Part shown: piece by piece, positions 21,844 through 31,975 of the stretch
How the letters are laid out: each line of letters starts with the position of its first letter
Numbering within the stretch: the first letter of the stretch is position 1
IMG/VR virus record: IMGVR_UViG_3300031669_000012
Coordinates: 1-64,000 of that record
DNA length: 64,000 nt
Direction: 5' to 3' (one strand)
Source of the DNA: a virus
Translations under genes and position numbers: made by a program
The notes under the pieces: generated by a model
What the model was told of the DNA's origin: nothing
Databases searched by the model: none
The model's input: only the letters and a program-made list of their open reading frames with translations

Positions 21844-22812
21844 ATGATTCAAAAATTTATTACTGTTGGTCTTAAAGGCTCAACTGATAGGTTCTCAAAA
21901 GGTCTTACTGCTGGCGATGTTATCGGTGGGATTACTGATTTGGCTGATGGTGGAATTACATTTTTAGGACATGATGGAGTTCTTTTAGTTCCTGGAGTAA
22001 CAGGTGCAGCAATTGCTGCTAACCTAGGTCTCGATGCAACTAAGTATGGAACTTTTATGGTAAATCATGGTGGTGATTTTCAATCAGCTAATCCAATGAA
22101 TGCCGGTAAGATCAAAACTGTAAAAAAGACATATGTTGCTCCAACAAAGTTTACATATGCTTTAGGTTATAATGCTGCATCAGGTCTTACAACTAAGAAC
22201 ATCAATGCTCCTAGTGATTATACGAATTATGTTGGATTACCTGTATCTTTGTATACATACGATCCAATGATTGTAAATGAAAATCCACTTCATAGTCGTC
22301 ATTATGAGACGTTAGTGCAAACTGGAGATTCTACTGCAACTATTCTTGCTCGTTTAGTAGCGCTTGTGAATGCTGATTCACACGCACATGGTGTTGCAAC
22401 TGTTACGAATTCTACAGTTTATTATGGAATCCAATTAGTAGCAAAAGATTACGATCATCCTATCTTTGCAAAACTTGGTGATCTATATGCAGGAACTGCT
22501 TATGCAATGGTTTCTGGAACTATGGGAACTCCTGTAAGTGATCTAGTTGCATTGGAAAATGAAGCAAAGGTAAGCAATGGTCAGAATCCTGCTCCTGCTG
22601 CAAAACTGTTTGGAGAAATTCCATCGTATATTGATACAACTTTGACGTATGTTGCATATTTCATAACATTTGTAAATAAGACTGAATCTCTAAGCACCGA
22701 ATTTGAAATTCAAAATGTTATCGCTGTTCCAACAACTTCTACAGCACTGATTGCTGATATGGATTCTATTCTTGCTGCTCTTGTCGGCTCTGCTGCTGAA
22801 ACTTGGGCATAG
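21844..22812 (+). CDS. Abundant-type structural protein, 322 aa
   Basis: A 322-residue protein rich in Gly, Ala, Thr and Val, with codon usage like the major capsid gene and unlike the fibre genes that follow, which suggests high copy number in the virion. It opens MIQKFITVGLKGSTDRFSKG and has Ala-rich stretches (TGAAIAANLGLDATKYG). Predicted mostly beta, no membrane segments. A strong terminator follows 21 bp after its TAG stop. Candidates are a capsid auxiliary protein or a tail-tube/sheath-like ring protein; I cannot choose between them. Confidence 0.65.
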   Translation: MIQKFITVGLKGSTDRFSKGLTAGDVIGGITDLADGGITFLGHDGVLLVPGVTGAAIAANLGLDATKYGTFMVNHGGDFQSANPMNAGKIKTVKKTYVAPTKFTYALGYNAASGLTTKNINAPSDYTNYVGLPVSLYTYDPMIVNENPLHSRHYETLVQTGDSTATILARLVALVNADSHAHGVATVTNSTVYYGIQLVAKDYDHPIFAKLGDLYAGTAYAMVSGTMGTPVSDLVALENEAKVSNGQNPAPAAKLFGEIPSYIDTTLTYVAYFITFVNKTESLSTEFEIQNVIAVPTTSTALIADMDSILAALVGSAAETWA

Positions 22813-22833
22813 TAACAAGGTGACACATTTAAT

Positions 22834-22874
22834 AAGCCCTTCTCTAATGATTTTATTTAGAGTAGGGCTTTTTT
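22834..22874 (+). terminator. Strong Rho-independent terminator ending head module
   Basis: Arms 22834-22847 and 22857-22870 pair over 7 + 6 bp around one T-T mismatch with a 9-base loop, followed by T-run 22869-22874. It separates the packaging and head genes from the fibre cluster and can insulate the highly expressed 322-aa gene. Confidence 0.92.
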
Positions 22875-22893
22875 ACTTAAAACAAACACTATT

Positions 22894-24729
22894 GTGAAAA
22901 ATACGATAACTCTCAAAAAGGTTTCTAAACCAATTGAATCAATTGTCGAAGCGCAATTTGATGGAACACCAATAATAACATTATATGATACTTATAGTGA
23001 TAGATCCGTTAGTATAAATAATGCTGATACATGGGAGTCTGTATACTTTAGAACAAATAAATTAAGAGATACAGAAGTCAAAGCCATGTATGAAAGTGCA
23101 ACAGGTAAATTGTATATCAATGCTATGGATGCAAGACAATATCTCGATCTCGATGAAGAGATAAGTGTTGTTTTAGATATTCAGGCAGGTGGATATATGA
23201 CTTATCATAATTTTCTTAAGTTTTATAATTACGATCTTGCTTTTGATTTGAAGATGCTAACTTTAGATTTAAATCATATTGCGTATGCTTCTTTTGCATA
23301 TAATTACAAACCTTATAGTAAAATAGTAAATCTATTTAAAAATAATAATTCTGTTAGTACGAATGTTAAATATCTAGTTGGAAGCAAATATTATAGTTCT
23401 TCAAACATATCTGGAATAACTCAATTTATTTCTCCTACATTTGTAGATAATAGTTTAGTAACACTTGTTTCAGAAAATACTTTTATTAATCCTGATATTC
23501 AAATATTTGAAACTGTTGTAGATACCAGTGCCCCTATTCAAATCATATTACCAAAATATGATCCAGATGTTACATTTCAAATGAATCCTATAGATGGCAA
23601 ATACGTTATTGGTAAAAGATACTCACCAAATATAATTCTAGATTTTACAAATGTTACTAAGTTTTATATAGATGGAGTTCTTTCAAATCCAGATAGACAA
23701 CTTGGAATAAATTACGAATGTAAATCTGATACAGGCAAAGTAATAAACACTCGTGAATATATGGGCTATAATACGACAGGTATTCAGAATGTTAGTATTT
23801 ATCCATTTGAAATAGATGAACCTGGTAATATAACTAATATTATTACTTTCTTCAGACTTGGAGAAATAGCTAATCTAGTATATGCTTCTAGTTTGCAATT
23901 AGGAACTTATATCAGAATGACTGTTAGATGGGAATATACTCTATTTGAAACTGTTACAATTTCTAATCAAAGTCAATTAGATGTATATAAAACAGAAGAT
24001 AGTTATTTTTTACCTGTAATGGATTTAAATGTTGATCTGCAATATTATAAATATTTTCAATTGACTCCTGTAAACGTTGGAGATATTCCAACTATAAATG
24101 AATCTTTAGGAGATGAAGTTGATTCATATTTCCAAGGTGCTGCTAATTACATTATATCGTATGCGGATTTTGATGCAGGTTTTACTATCAGTGTAAATGG
24201 AGTATTGACAACTAGAAATAAAACTAATGAAACTGGAATTCCAGCATTATCAACTGTTACAAAACTACATGTAATTACTGAAAAATATCAATCAAATATA
24301 AGTATTGTATCATATGAAAATATAACATACACTTTATATCAAATGAATGATGATAAACTTTGGGATACAGTTGAAACAAATAATATCGATACTACTGAAA
24401 AAATACTAAGTCTCCCAGATGGAATATTTAGAATAAACATTGTAGATTCTTTAGGAACATATGATTATATATTTGTAGCATATCCTACAATATTGAATGG
24501 TAATACTAAATATTTAGGAAGTTTGTTACAATCATATCCTAGCAATAATCCTCATGCTTCGTTTTATGACTTCAATGTATTTATAACTTTGAAAGATACA
24601 TTGTATAGAAAACTTAATTACATGTATTCTTTTGATTATACATATCAAGATTTATACGATGCTTTGATTAGTGAACTATATGTATTGAAAGATTTAATTG
24701 ATAATCTTAAGAAATATGTTCCAGCATAA
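22894..24729 (+). CDS. Probable virion fibre or baseplate-like protein, 611 aa
   Basis: A 611-residue beta-rich protein beginning with GTG at 22894 (MKNTITLKKVSKPIESIVEA...), directly after the terminator. Tyr, Asn, Thr and Ser dominate, as in the phage fibre proteins that follow. No enzyme motif or membrane segment is present. It overlaps the next gene slightly and is first in a run of fibre-type genes, so it may join the fibres to the particle. A start upstream is blocked by the terminator. Family not recognised. Confidence 0.65.
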   Translation: MKNTITLKKVSKPIESIVEAQFDGTPIITLYDTYSDRSVSINNADTWESVYFRTNKLRDTEVKAMYESATGKLYINAMDARQYLDLDEEISVVLDIQAGGYMTYHNFLKFYNYDLAFDLKMLTLDLNHIAYASFAYNYKPYSKIVNLFKNNNSVSTNVKYLVGSKYYSSSNISGITQFISPTFVDNSLVTLVSENTFINPDIQIFETVVDTSAPIQIILPKYDPDVTFQMNPIDGKYVIGKRYSPNIILDFTNVTKFYIDGVLSNPDRQLGINYECKSDTGKVINTREYMGYNTTGIQNVSIYPFEIDEPGNITNIITFFRLGEIANLVYASSLQLGTYIRMTVRWEYTLFETVTISNQSQLDVYKTEDSYFLPVMDLNVDLQYYKYFQLTPVNVGDIPTINESLGDEVDSYFQGAANYIISYADFDAGFTISVNGVLTTRNKTNETGIPALSTVTKLHVITEKYQSNISIVSYENITYTLYQMNDDKLWDTVETNNIDTTEKILSLPDGIFRINIVDSLGTYDYIFVAYPTILNGNTKYLGSLLQSYPSNNPHASFYDFNVFITLKDTLYRKLNYMYSFDYTYQDLYDALISELYVLKDLIDNLKKYVPA

Positions 24730-25450
24730 TATAAATAGTCGAGATGAGAAGATAATAAAGTTTTTAGATTTAACTAAAACTTATTATAATAATTTAATTA
24801 ATCAACAATTAGATGAGGATGCAGAATTTAATCTAAGTAATGCTTATAAAAATATCATATTTTTAAATACAATCCTAGAATTACTCGATAATCTCTTCTA
24901 TAATGAAAGCAAATTCCTAAAATGGAGTGAAATAAAGGTTAGGTATAGTTTCGATAAGATACGCTCTAAATTGGCATACTATGGCTACGATTTTGATACT
25001 TTCCTATCCATATATTTAAAGAAGTATAAATTGGAAAATGAGATAGATAGTCCAATAGGTCAAATGTCTATTTCTGATATAATTGAAGTTAAACATGAAA
25101 TATTAACAGTTACAATACCTACAATTCCTTCTACTATGTTACAACTTATATATGGGTTAAGTTCTACGTTAGGTTCACTTACATCTGATGAATATAACAA
25201 CGGAACGGTTGTTAATATATCTGACACATATGGTTATATGCAATTAACTATATCGAACATTGTAAATAAGATTCCATATTTTTTAGTTCCAGTTGGTCAT
25301 ACTATAAACAGTATTAAAGACGGAGAAGATGAAACTGCAACAGATTATAGAAAATCTACTATAACTTTAAATGGTAGTAATTATTATTTATATCAATTGA
25401 GTGGTATAACTTCAATAGATGTTTTTAAACGTAGTTTAGCAATAACATAA
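24716..25450 (+). CDS. Structural protein of fibre cluster, 244 aa
   Basis: Start taken at ATG 24716 (MFQHNINSRDEKIIKFLDLT...), overlapping the upstream stop by 14 bp; an ATG at 24698 is in frame but gives an unlikely hydrophobic tail. The N-terminal half is helical and resembles a small adaptor, with TYYNNLINQQLDEDAEFNLS and a W-S-E-I-K segment. The C-terminal half is beta-rich with SGITSIDVFKRSLAIT at the end. Probably a fibre connector or chaperone by position. Its stop overlaps the next start as TAATG. Function not recognised. Confidence 0.6.
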   Translation: MFQHNINSRDEKIIKFLDLTKTYYNNLINQQLDEDAEFNLSNAYKNIIFLNTILELLDNLFYNESKFLKWSEIKVRYSFDKIRSKLAYYGYDFDTFLSIYLKKYKLENEIDSPIGQMSISDIIEVKHEILTVTIPTIPSTMLQLIYGLSSTLGSLTSDEYNNGTVVNISDTYGYMQLTISNIVNKIPYFLVPVGHTINSIKDGEDETATDYRKSTITLNGSNYYLYQLSGITSIDVFKRSLAIT

Positions 25451-27786
25451 TGAGTATAGATAAAACTTCTTCTTATTTTTTACGACGTCAAGAACCTTTA
25501 GATAAAAAGGCATGGCTTGATATACAAGGAATGAATTCTTTAGTTCTTAGTGATAGATATCCTTGGATGTTAGTTGTTGAAAAAACAAGTGGACAATTAT
25601 ATCAATTACAACCTGTAGCAATACCTTCTACAGCAGATCTTGTAAATGATTGGACATTTAAACCTTTTTCAACTGGTGGCGGAACATCTAATTATCAAAA
25701 CGTAATATGGACAAATGGAATTCCATATCAAATAGGATATGTTGTATTTTTTGGTGAAAAGATTTATATAAGTAAAACAATAAATATTGATAAAGCTCCT
25801 GTAGTAAATGGAATATTAGATACTGTCAATTGGTATGAATCTGGAATTAGTTTGTATTCTCATCCTAAGAATCAAGATTTGAGATTAGGAAGAAGTTGGA
25901 ATTTTATATCTGCTGTTGGTTATACTCCTGCAGGCAATAGTATGCAAGGATTAGATATTAGAAATTATTATAAAACTGTAAATACTTGTCAATTATCGAT
26001 AAAAGATAGTGCTTCATTTGGTAGTTTAGTGATTGACAATTCAAATGGAATAAATTTAGAAGATATAACCGTAAATGATTTTTTAATTGTTTTCAATTTT
26101 TATAATGGAGTAGATGTTAATACTCCACCTGCAACAACTAAAACAATAACATTTAAAGATACACTAAATGTTTCTAATACAGATATTTTTCCAATGTTTC
26201 TTGGTGGAAAGGATATCACATTTAGTTCTGATGATGGTGCATTTGGTCAATTTATACACTTCAAATTAGATATTTATAATAGAATCTATCTTTATAATAG
26301 TTCTAAAAAAGATATTACTGCAACAGTTATTTCTTCAGATTTGAAACCTGTATTGGCAATACTTCCGGATTTATCTAATTTTCCAACAAATGAAATAGGA
26401 GACAGATATATTGTGGCAAATAGTATATATGAGAAATATCCAAATTCTTCAACATATACTAAAGTATTAGATGCTAGTTTACTAGAATTAGGACAAGCAG
26501 TAGTTGTTCAAACTAATCCTGCAAGTTGGTATATTTGGAATGGAAGTTCGTGGAATAAGGATGCTGCATATGATCCAAGTAAAATTGATAATATTGTAGA
26601 TTATTTTAATGGTAACAATCATACATATAAGAGATTTACTGAAGAACTTGTTGCAGATCCTACAGGTGAAAGTTCTGAAAAGATAATTGTTCCAACTTAC
26701 ATTTCAGATGGTATTACAAAACATTTGACAGATATTAAAACTTATTATTCGGATTGTGCTATCGATTCTCCAAATACAAATCAAGACGGAGATAAAGTTA
26801 CAATATATAAAGTGTTAAGATATGATAATATTGAATTAGTAAATAATGAAAATTATAGAATGGTTACAGCTTTTGTTCCATCTGATAAAAAAGTTTATAT
26901 GATGATATATGACATAACTAATTCAAATAAATATTTAGATTGGACACAAATATATCCTATGTCTGTAAATTCAATTGCAGAATTTAATCTAGGAGATTTT
27001 ATAAATAAAAATAATTTTATATTAAGTATTGATGAAACATCAAATAAAATTATTGCAAAAGATTTTTCATATACAGACATTGTTCCTTTAGAAGATGATT
27101 TTCAAGGAATGAGTAAAAATCAAACATTCAATAAGATTCCAATTTCAACTATGATACACGATATAATACATAAATATTATAAGCCTGTTGCAACATTTTT
27201 ATGTGGGATACCTACATATAATGAACTAGGAAGTCAATTTCCAACTGAAACATTGTTTACATGGATATATCAAAATTCTCAAAACATATTGATAGATGCA
27301 GTTTCAGGAATGCATATAGAAATTTTAGATTCTACTAATGGTGGAGCAATATTATTCACTACTGATAATGCAAATAGTTCTGAATTAGTTGCACTTCAAA
27401 ATCTTACAATTCCTCAAGTTCAAGTATTTAGACTGCAATGTTATGATATAAAAGGAAATCTTATAACTAAAGATATAACTATATATGGTGTTAATCCTAT
27501 ATACTATGGAGCCAGTAATCTTGAATCATTGGCAGATACAGATATACTACTTATGATTAAGACATTGATAAATAATTGGAAAACTACTTATCCTATTGCA
27601 GATAGTGGGTATAAATATATAAATATTCCTGTTTCAACTGGAACGCCTGTTGCATTTAAAGATGCTGATACAGGATTTGCAATAGATATGCAAAGTTCAA
27701 TAGTTATAACAGTAAATGGAATAGATTATAATTCATATAGATCGACTAACATATTACATTCTTCAGTTAACATAATTGTATCATAA
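25450..27786 (+). CDS. Fibre-like virion protein, 778 aa
   Basis: A 778-residue beta-rich protein. Its N-terminus (SSYFLRRQEPLDKKAWLDIQ, then YPWMLVVEKTSGQLYQLQ) follows a pattern seen at the N-termini of Bacteroidota-phage fibre proteins: an arginine, 'P-L-D', then two hydrophobic strands with a final ly-x-L. The middle contains GDRYIVANSIYEKYPNSSTY and YIWNGSSWNKD, typical of carbohydrate-binding-like fibre repeats. TAATG overlaps join it to both neighbours. It probably forms part of a host-recognition fibre. The tail and head location cannot be separated from sequence alone. Confidence 0.7.
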   Translation: MSIDKTSSYFLRRQEPLDKKAWLDIQGMNSLVLSDRYPWMLVVEKTSGQLYQLQPVAIPSTADLVNDWTFKPFSTGGGTSNYQNVIWTNGIPYQIGYVVFFGEKIYISKTINIDKAPVVNGILDTVNWYESGISLYSHPKNQDLRLGRSWNFISAVGYTPAGNSMQGLDIRNYYKTVNTCQLSIKDSASFGSLVIDNSNGINLEDITVNDFLIVFNFYNGVDVNTPPATTKTITFKDTLNVSNTDIFPMFLGGKDITFSSDDGAFGQFIHFKLDIYNRIYLYNSSKKDITATVISSDLKPVLAILPDLSNFPTNEIGDRYIVANSIYEKYPNSSTYTKVLDASLLELGQAVVVQTNPASWYIWNGSSWNKDAAYDPSKIDNIVDYFNGNNHTYKRFTEELVADPTGESSEKIIVPTYISDGITKHLTDIKTYYSDCAIDSPNTNQDGDKVTIYKVLRYDNIELVNNENYRMVTAFVPSDKKVYMMIYDITNSNKYLDWTQIYPMSVNSIAEFNLGDFINKNNFILSIDETSNKIIAKDFSYTDIVPLEDDFQGMSKNQTFNKIPISTMIHDIIHKYYKPVATFLCGIPTYNELGSQFPTETLFTWIYQNSQNILIDAVSGMHIEILDSTNGGAILFTTDNANSSELVALQNLTIPQVQVFRLQCYDIKGNLITKDITIYGVNPIYYGASNLESLADTDILLMIKTLINNWKTTYPIADSGYKYINIPVSTGTPVAFKDADTGFAIDMQSSIVITVNGIDYNSYRSTNILHSSVNIIVS

Positions 27787-29417
27787 TGAGCACAGCACAA
27801 TCAAGTAGTGGAGTTGGAGTAACTGGAACAATCGTTAGAAAAGATCCTAATGATACGTATCCTACTCATAAAGCCTCTTTAGGAAAAGGAGGATATTTTG
27901 AAGTTGATGATATTGCTGCAAGAGACAATATACCAAGTGAACAAAGAACTTTAGGAATGCACGTATATTGTGTTGCAGAAAATGAAACATATATACTTAA
28001 AATAGCATTAGATAATGCAAGTTGGGTATTAGATCAAAGTGCTGGAGTTACAGATCACTATGCTCTAACACATATTGGAGTAAATACTCACGATCAAATA
28101 GATGAATTTATTTCAAGTAAAGGAAATGCAAATGGATTAGTTCCTTTAGGAGCTGACACAAAAATACCAACACAATATATTCCTGCTTTAGCAATATTAG
28201 ATGTTGTATATGCTGCAAGTGAAGCTGAAATGTTAGCAGCGTCTGTTCAAAAAGGAGATTTGTGCATAAGAAATGATGAAGCAAAAACATATATTTTAAA
28301 AACAGACGATCCTACACAACTTATAAATTGGGCACTTTTATTATTTCCTGGTAGTGTTGTTTCAGTAAATGGAAAAACAGGAGTTGTAGCATTAAGTTTA
28401 ACAGATCTGATTGATGCTTCAATAGTAAGTCCTGTAAATAGAAATTGCATAGTATATAATTCTACAACAGGATTATTTGAAAATAGAATGGTTACAATGG
28501 ACGATATTACAGATTTAGTTACAACTTTATCTGCTAAAGCTCCAAGTATTCATACACACACTGTTTCTCAAATAACTGATTATATTACCGATATTACAAG
28601 TAGATTACTTGCTTATGCTCCAATTTCTCATACTCAAGCAATATCTACAATAACTGATTTACAAAATCAATTAAATACTATAAATACAAATCTTGCAGGC
28701 AAAGCCCCAATAGTTCATACACATGTTATTGCAAATGTAACAGGATTACAAACTGCATTAGATGGAGTAACTAAAGGACTGGGTATAGCAACTGCTGCAA
28801 ATATTTCTTCTATAACTACTTCAATGGTAAGACTTGGAACAATATTATACATTGAAGATGAAACTAAGTATTATAAATGTTTAGACAATGCTACTCCAAA
28901 TGTGATTACTGCTTGGCAACAAATTGATGGAACATCTTTTGATAGTTTTGAATTATTTACTACAGATACACCAACTATACAAGGACAACATAGAGATAGA
29001 TTGTTTGAATTAGATATTCTTACAAATTTGGCTACTAGAAGTATTCCAATCACTTTAAAATTTCCAATTAATATTTTAACAAATGGGGATGTAATATTAA
29101 TACCTATTTCTCAAACTCCTATGAAATTTATGATTACAGATATATATTATGTGTATACAACTATTTCAGGAGTTACTGTCACTAACCCAGCATATATAAA
29201 AATCGGCAATAATGCTTCAAAAGATAATATATTAGGATCTACAAATTTACATGTAGATAATATAGCAAATTCTTTAGCATTGTTTACTAAACTAATCCCT
29301 TCTACAAATTATATAATCGATTTGACTTCTGCAAATGTTGTTATGAATATAACTCCTCCTGTAAGTGGTTGGACTATTGGAGCAATTGAGTTATTTTTAC
29401 AAGGAATAATTTTATAA
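27786..29417 (+). CDS. Fibre protein with repeats typical of phage fibres, 543 aa
   Basis: A 543-residue protein with clear fibre signatures: N-G-L-V-P-L-G-A-D-T-K-I-P-T-Q-Y-I-P near residue 115, the segment S-V-N-G-K-T-G-V-V-A-L-S-L-T-D-L near 195, and a run of H-x-H/trimer-like repeats (KAPSIHTHTVSQITDYITDI, LQNQLNTINTNLAGKAPIVH) around 245-320. The C-terminal 200 residues form a separate beta domain, probably the receptor-binding head. It is coupled to its upstream gene by TAATG and lies 2 bp from the LRR-like gene. Confidence 0.8.
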   Translation: MSTAQSSSGVGVTGTIVRKDPNDTYPTHKASLGKGGYFEVDDIAARDNIPSEQRTLGMHVYCVAENETYILKIALDNASWVLDQSAGVTDHYALTHIGVNTHDQIDEFISSKGNANGLVPLGADTKIPTQYIPALAILDVVYAASEAEMLAASVQKGDLCIRNDEAKTYILKTDDPTQLINWALLLFPGSVVSVNGKTGVVALSLTDLIDASIVSPVNRNCIVYNSTTGLFENRMVTMDDITDLVTTLSAKAPSIHTHTVSQITDYITDITSRLLAYAPISHTQAISTITDLQNQLNTINTNLAGKAPIVHTHVIANVTGLQTALDGVTKGLGIATAANISSITTSMVRLGTILYIEDETKYYKCLDNATPNVITAWQQIDGTSFDSFELFTTDTPTIQGQHRDRLFELDILTNLATRSIPITLKFPINILTNGDVILIPISQTPMKFMITDIYYVYTTISGVTVTNPAYIKIGNNASKDNILGSTNLHVDNIANSLALFTKLIPSTNYIIDLTSANVVMNITPPVSGWTIGAIELFLQGIIL

Positions 29418-29419
29418 CC

Positions 29420-31069
29420 ATGATAAAATCAAATAATAAAATAGTAAAATCGAATGATAAGATTATAATAGCAACATCTAAAAAGATTTTTACATTTTTT
29501 AATAGAGACACTACGACATATGTAAAATTTGTAATAGGAACTATTGTAAATATGACTATTTATTTAGATAATGTTGCTTATAATTGTATTGGAGGTGTTA
29601 ACACAGTAGTAAATATATCTTTACCTAGTATTAAAAATTACGATGTTATTGTAAATGACAATGATTTAGAAAACATACGATATTTATATATAGGAAGTTC
29701 ATCTTATGCTAAAGTGATAGGAATTATTCCAAATAGATTTAATAAATTGATAAATTTAGATACATTGCTGATATTTAATAATATGGATATTATAAAACAA
29801 CAACTGAATGTTGGACTTAATTTAACATATGTATATTTATATAGAGGGAAAAAAGTTTTTACTACATCTATGTTGAACTCACTTACAAAATTAACTTCTG
29901 CACAATTAGATCAATATGCGCAAGATGAAGATTTTACAACATTTTTTCAAAATAATACAAATCTTCAAGCCTTAAATATTAGTCCAGCATCAGGAACAAA
30001 TCTTGTAGGAAATGCATCTGAAATATCTGCAACAGTAAGTTCGATATCATTAGGTGGGAATTTTACAGGTGATATTTTAAAACTAATTGAAAATCCTATA
30101 TTAGCAAATGTAAATTTAACATATGCTCCTTTAGTATTTACAGATTTTACAAATCTTCAAAGTTATAATTTATCTCTGTTTCAAACATCTTACAACTCAA
30201 AAGCTGATATTGAAACTGTATTAACTCATTTTGGAAATACTGCTTCAGGATATATTTATATAAGAGGAACTATTACTGGCAATATCTCAAATTTAATAGA
30301 TTATAGATCACCAAATTATAATTCAACAGTATATTCTAAAATAGTTGGAAATAAATTTAGTAATATATATTTAGTTGCATCAGATGGAATATTTTCAGGA
30401 GATGCTGAACAATTTATAAATTTAATATCAGATTATTTAGGATATTATACATATATGTGTTTTGGAAATTATTTATATAATCATACGTTGAATATAAATT
30501 TTGATAGTCTTTCAAATAATGGTTGGACAAATTTAGAAAAATCTATATACATATACTTTATTGGAATGACTGTAAATGGAGATATGTATAATTTTGCAAA
30601 TGATGTAAACTCTTCAACAAGAGGTGGCACAAGAACTCAATATTTTATGTTAAATTCTTCTATTTGCAATATTTCTAATTTAAAATATATTGCATATTAT
30701 TCTAACATTGTGAACATAAATGTGACATATAATACAGGAATTTCTCAAATAGAATTAGATTCATTGATAAATGAAATATATCTGAATAGAACTAGTTACA
30801 TTAATACTTCTGTTAAAATATTAAATATTGGAGGAAATGATGCAAGCATATCTGGAATATATTCTTCTCCATTTGATCTCGGAGGATATACAGGAGATAT
30901 AAATGATTTAACTGAAACACAACTCAATTATTTAAATCAAGGTTTAGGATATGATGGAAATAGTAGTAATACAATTTGGACACCTAAAGAAAAATTATGG
31001 ATTCTTATAAATTTAAAAATATCTTCTACAAATTCTACTCCTAGATATCGATGGAGTGCAACTTATTAA
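29420..31069 (+). CDS. LRR-like adhesin, probable receptor-binding protein, 549 aa
   Basis: A 549-residue protein with irregular leucine-rich-repeat-like units: NLDTLLIFNNMDIIKQQLNV, NLTYVYLYRGKK, NLQALNISPASGTNLVGN, NLTYAPLVFTDFTNLQSYNL and later KILNIGGNDASISGIYSSP, a segment recurrent in Bacteroidota-phage and surface proteins. The layout resembles BspA-like LRR proteins. No signal peptide is present, so this is a virion component. It follows the fibre gene after 2 bp and probably determines host specificity. Such proteins vary greatly between related phages. The LRR call is from the repeat pattern, not a profile search. Confidence 0.65.
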   Translation: MIKSNNKIVKSNDKIIIATSKKIFTFFNRDTTTYVKFVIGTIVNMTIYLDNVAYNCIGGVNTVVNISLPSIKNYDVIVNDNDLENIRYLYIGSSSYAKVIGIIPNRFNKLINLDTLLIFNNMDIIKQQLNVGLNLTYVYLYRGKKVFTTSMLNSLTKLTSAQLDQYAQDEDFTTFFQNNTNLQALNISPASGTNLVGNASEISATVSSISLGGNFTGDILKLIENPILANVNLTYAPLVFTDFTNLQSYNLSLFQTSYNSKADIETVLTHFGNTASGYIYIRGTITGNISNLIDYRSPNYNSTVYSKIVGNKFSNIYLVASDGIFSGDAEQFINLISDYLGYYTYMCFGNYLYNHTLNINFDSLSNNGWTNLEKSIYIYFIGMTVNGDMYNFANDVNSSTRGGTRTQYFMLNSSICNISNLKYIAYYSNIVNINVTYNTGISQIELDSLINEIYLNRTSYINTSVKILNIGGNDASISGIYSSPFDLGGYTGDINDLTETQLNYLNQGLGYDGNSSNTIWTPKEKLWILINLKISSTNSTPRYRWSATY

Positions 31070-31071
31070 TC

Positions 31072-31302
31072 ATGGAACAATGTGGATTTTTAATTGAAAA
31101 TGGAATACTGATCAACGTATTTGAAAGATATTACATTGATGGAATACAACAATATGAAATAGGTCACTCTGATGATTTATCTTTAATTACAGCATCTAAA
31201 GTTTCTTTTAGAATTATAAGTAAAAGAGATAACATAGATATTTCTAAATTTGATAACGATTTTAATTTAAAATTGGATGAAGGACTTAACACTACTTACT
31301 GA
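31072..31302 (+). CDS. Small protein after adhesin, 76 aa
   Basis: Start preferred at ATG 31072 (MEQCGFLIENGILINVFERY...), right after the adhesin stop; an in-frame ATG at 31051 overlaps the adhesin and adds seven residues. The protein is small and strand-rich, without a membrane segment. It overlaps the next gene by 26 bp. It may be a fibre chaperone or accessory, by analogy with small genes that follow receptor-binding proteins in other phages. Not recognised. Confidence 0.55.
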   Translation: MEQCGFLIENGILINVFERYYIDGIQQYEIGHSDDLSLITASKVSFRIISKRDNIDISKFDNDFNLKLDEGLNTTY

Positions 31303-31972
31303 TTCATTAGAACCTTGGATGGTATTTGTAATAGCAATGATGCTAGTATTAATACCAATCTTGACAGAGGTTATACGACAAGTTCGACAATCTAGAAAAG
31401 ATAAAACTATAAATACTTTTACAAGTAATTTGTATAATTCACAAAATAATATATTTGCACAATTGCATAGAGTTGCAACTATAATAGAATCTAGTAATAA
31501 GGATACTTCTCATAGAATGACTGAATTAATTGATATTCTTTATGAAAAGTTTGCAAATAATATTACGCAAGTTGTAGCAATGGATATAATAGACTTAGTT
31601 TACAGTAGAACTAAATTATCAATATTAGATACAATTGGAGAAGCAATTTGTTTAGAAGATAATTATTCAGAAGAAAGATTCATGATAAATAGAGTTGAAA
31701 CTACTATAAGAACTCACGTAACAAATAGATACTTTCAAGATGCAAGATTTTTAAACAAACTTACATGTAGAGGAATTAAATTAGATTTTCATTTAAGTAA
31801 GAAAATGGATATGGAAGATTTTTCTAATAAATTATTGAACCTAATATCCATTTCTGCTAGTGAATCTTCTGATATATTGTATAGAGAAGTTAGAACTTTT
31901 ATAAATAACTATTTTACAACACAAATTAGTAAGGCTAAAACAGAACTAGACCTGCTAACAAAAGACTCTTAA
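31277..31972 (+). CDS. Membrane-anchored helical protein, 231 aa
   Basis: A 231-residue protein with a single transmembrane helix at residues about 13-33 (PWMVFVIAMMLVLIPILTEV), followed by a long helical cytoplasmic or periplasmic domain rich in charged residues (IIESSNKDTSHRMTELIDIL). The next gene encodes a small three-helix protein, 3 bp downstream, so the two may act together in membrane permeabilisation or in DNA ejection. The overall type resembles a membrane-anchored antiholin or regulator, but this is speculative. No lipobox or enzyme motif. Confidence 0.6.
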   Translation: MKDLTLLTDSLEPWMVFVIAMMLVLIPILTEVIRQVRQSRKDKTINTFTSNLYNSQNNIFAQLHRVATIIESSNKDTSHRMTELIDILYEKFANNITQVVAMDIIDLVYSRTKLSILDTIGEAICLEDNYSEERFMINRVETTIRTHVTNRYFQDARFLNKLTCRGIKLDFHLSKKMDMEDFSNKLLNLISISASESSDILYREVRTFINNYFTTQISKAKTELDLLTKDS

Positions 31973-31975
31973 AAA

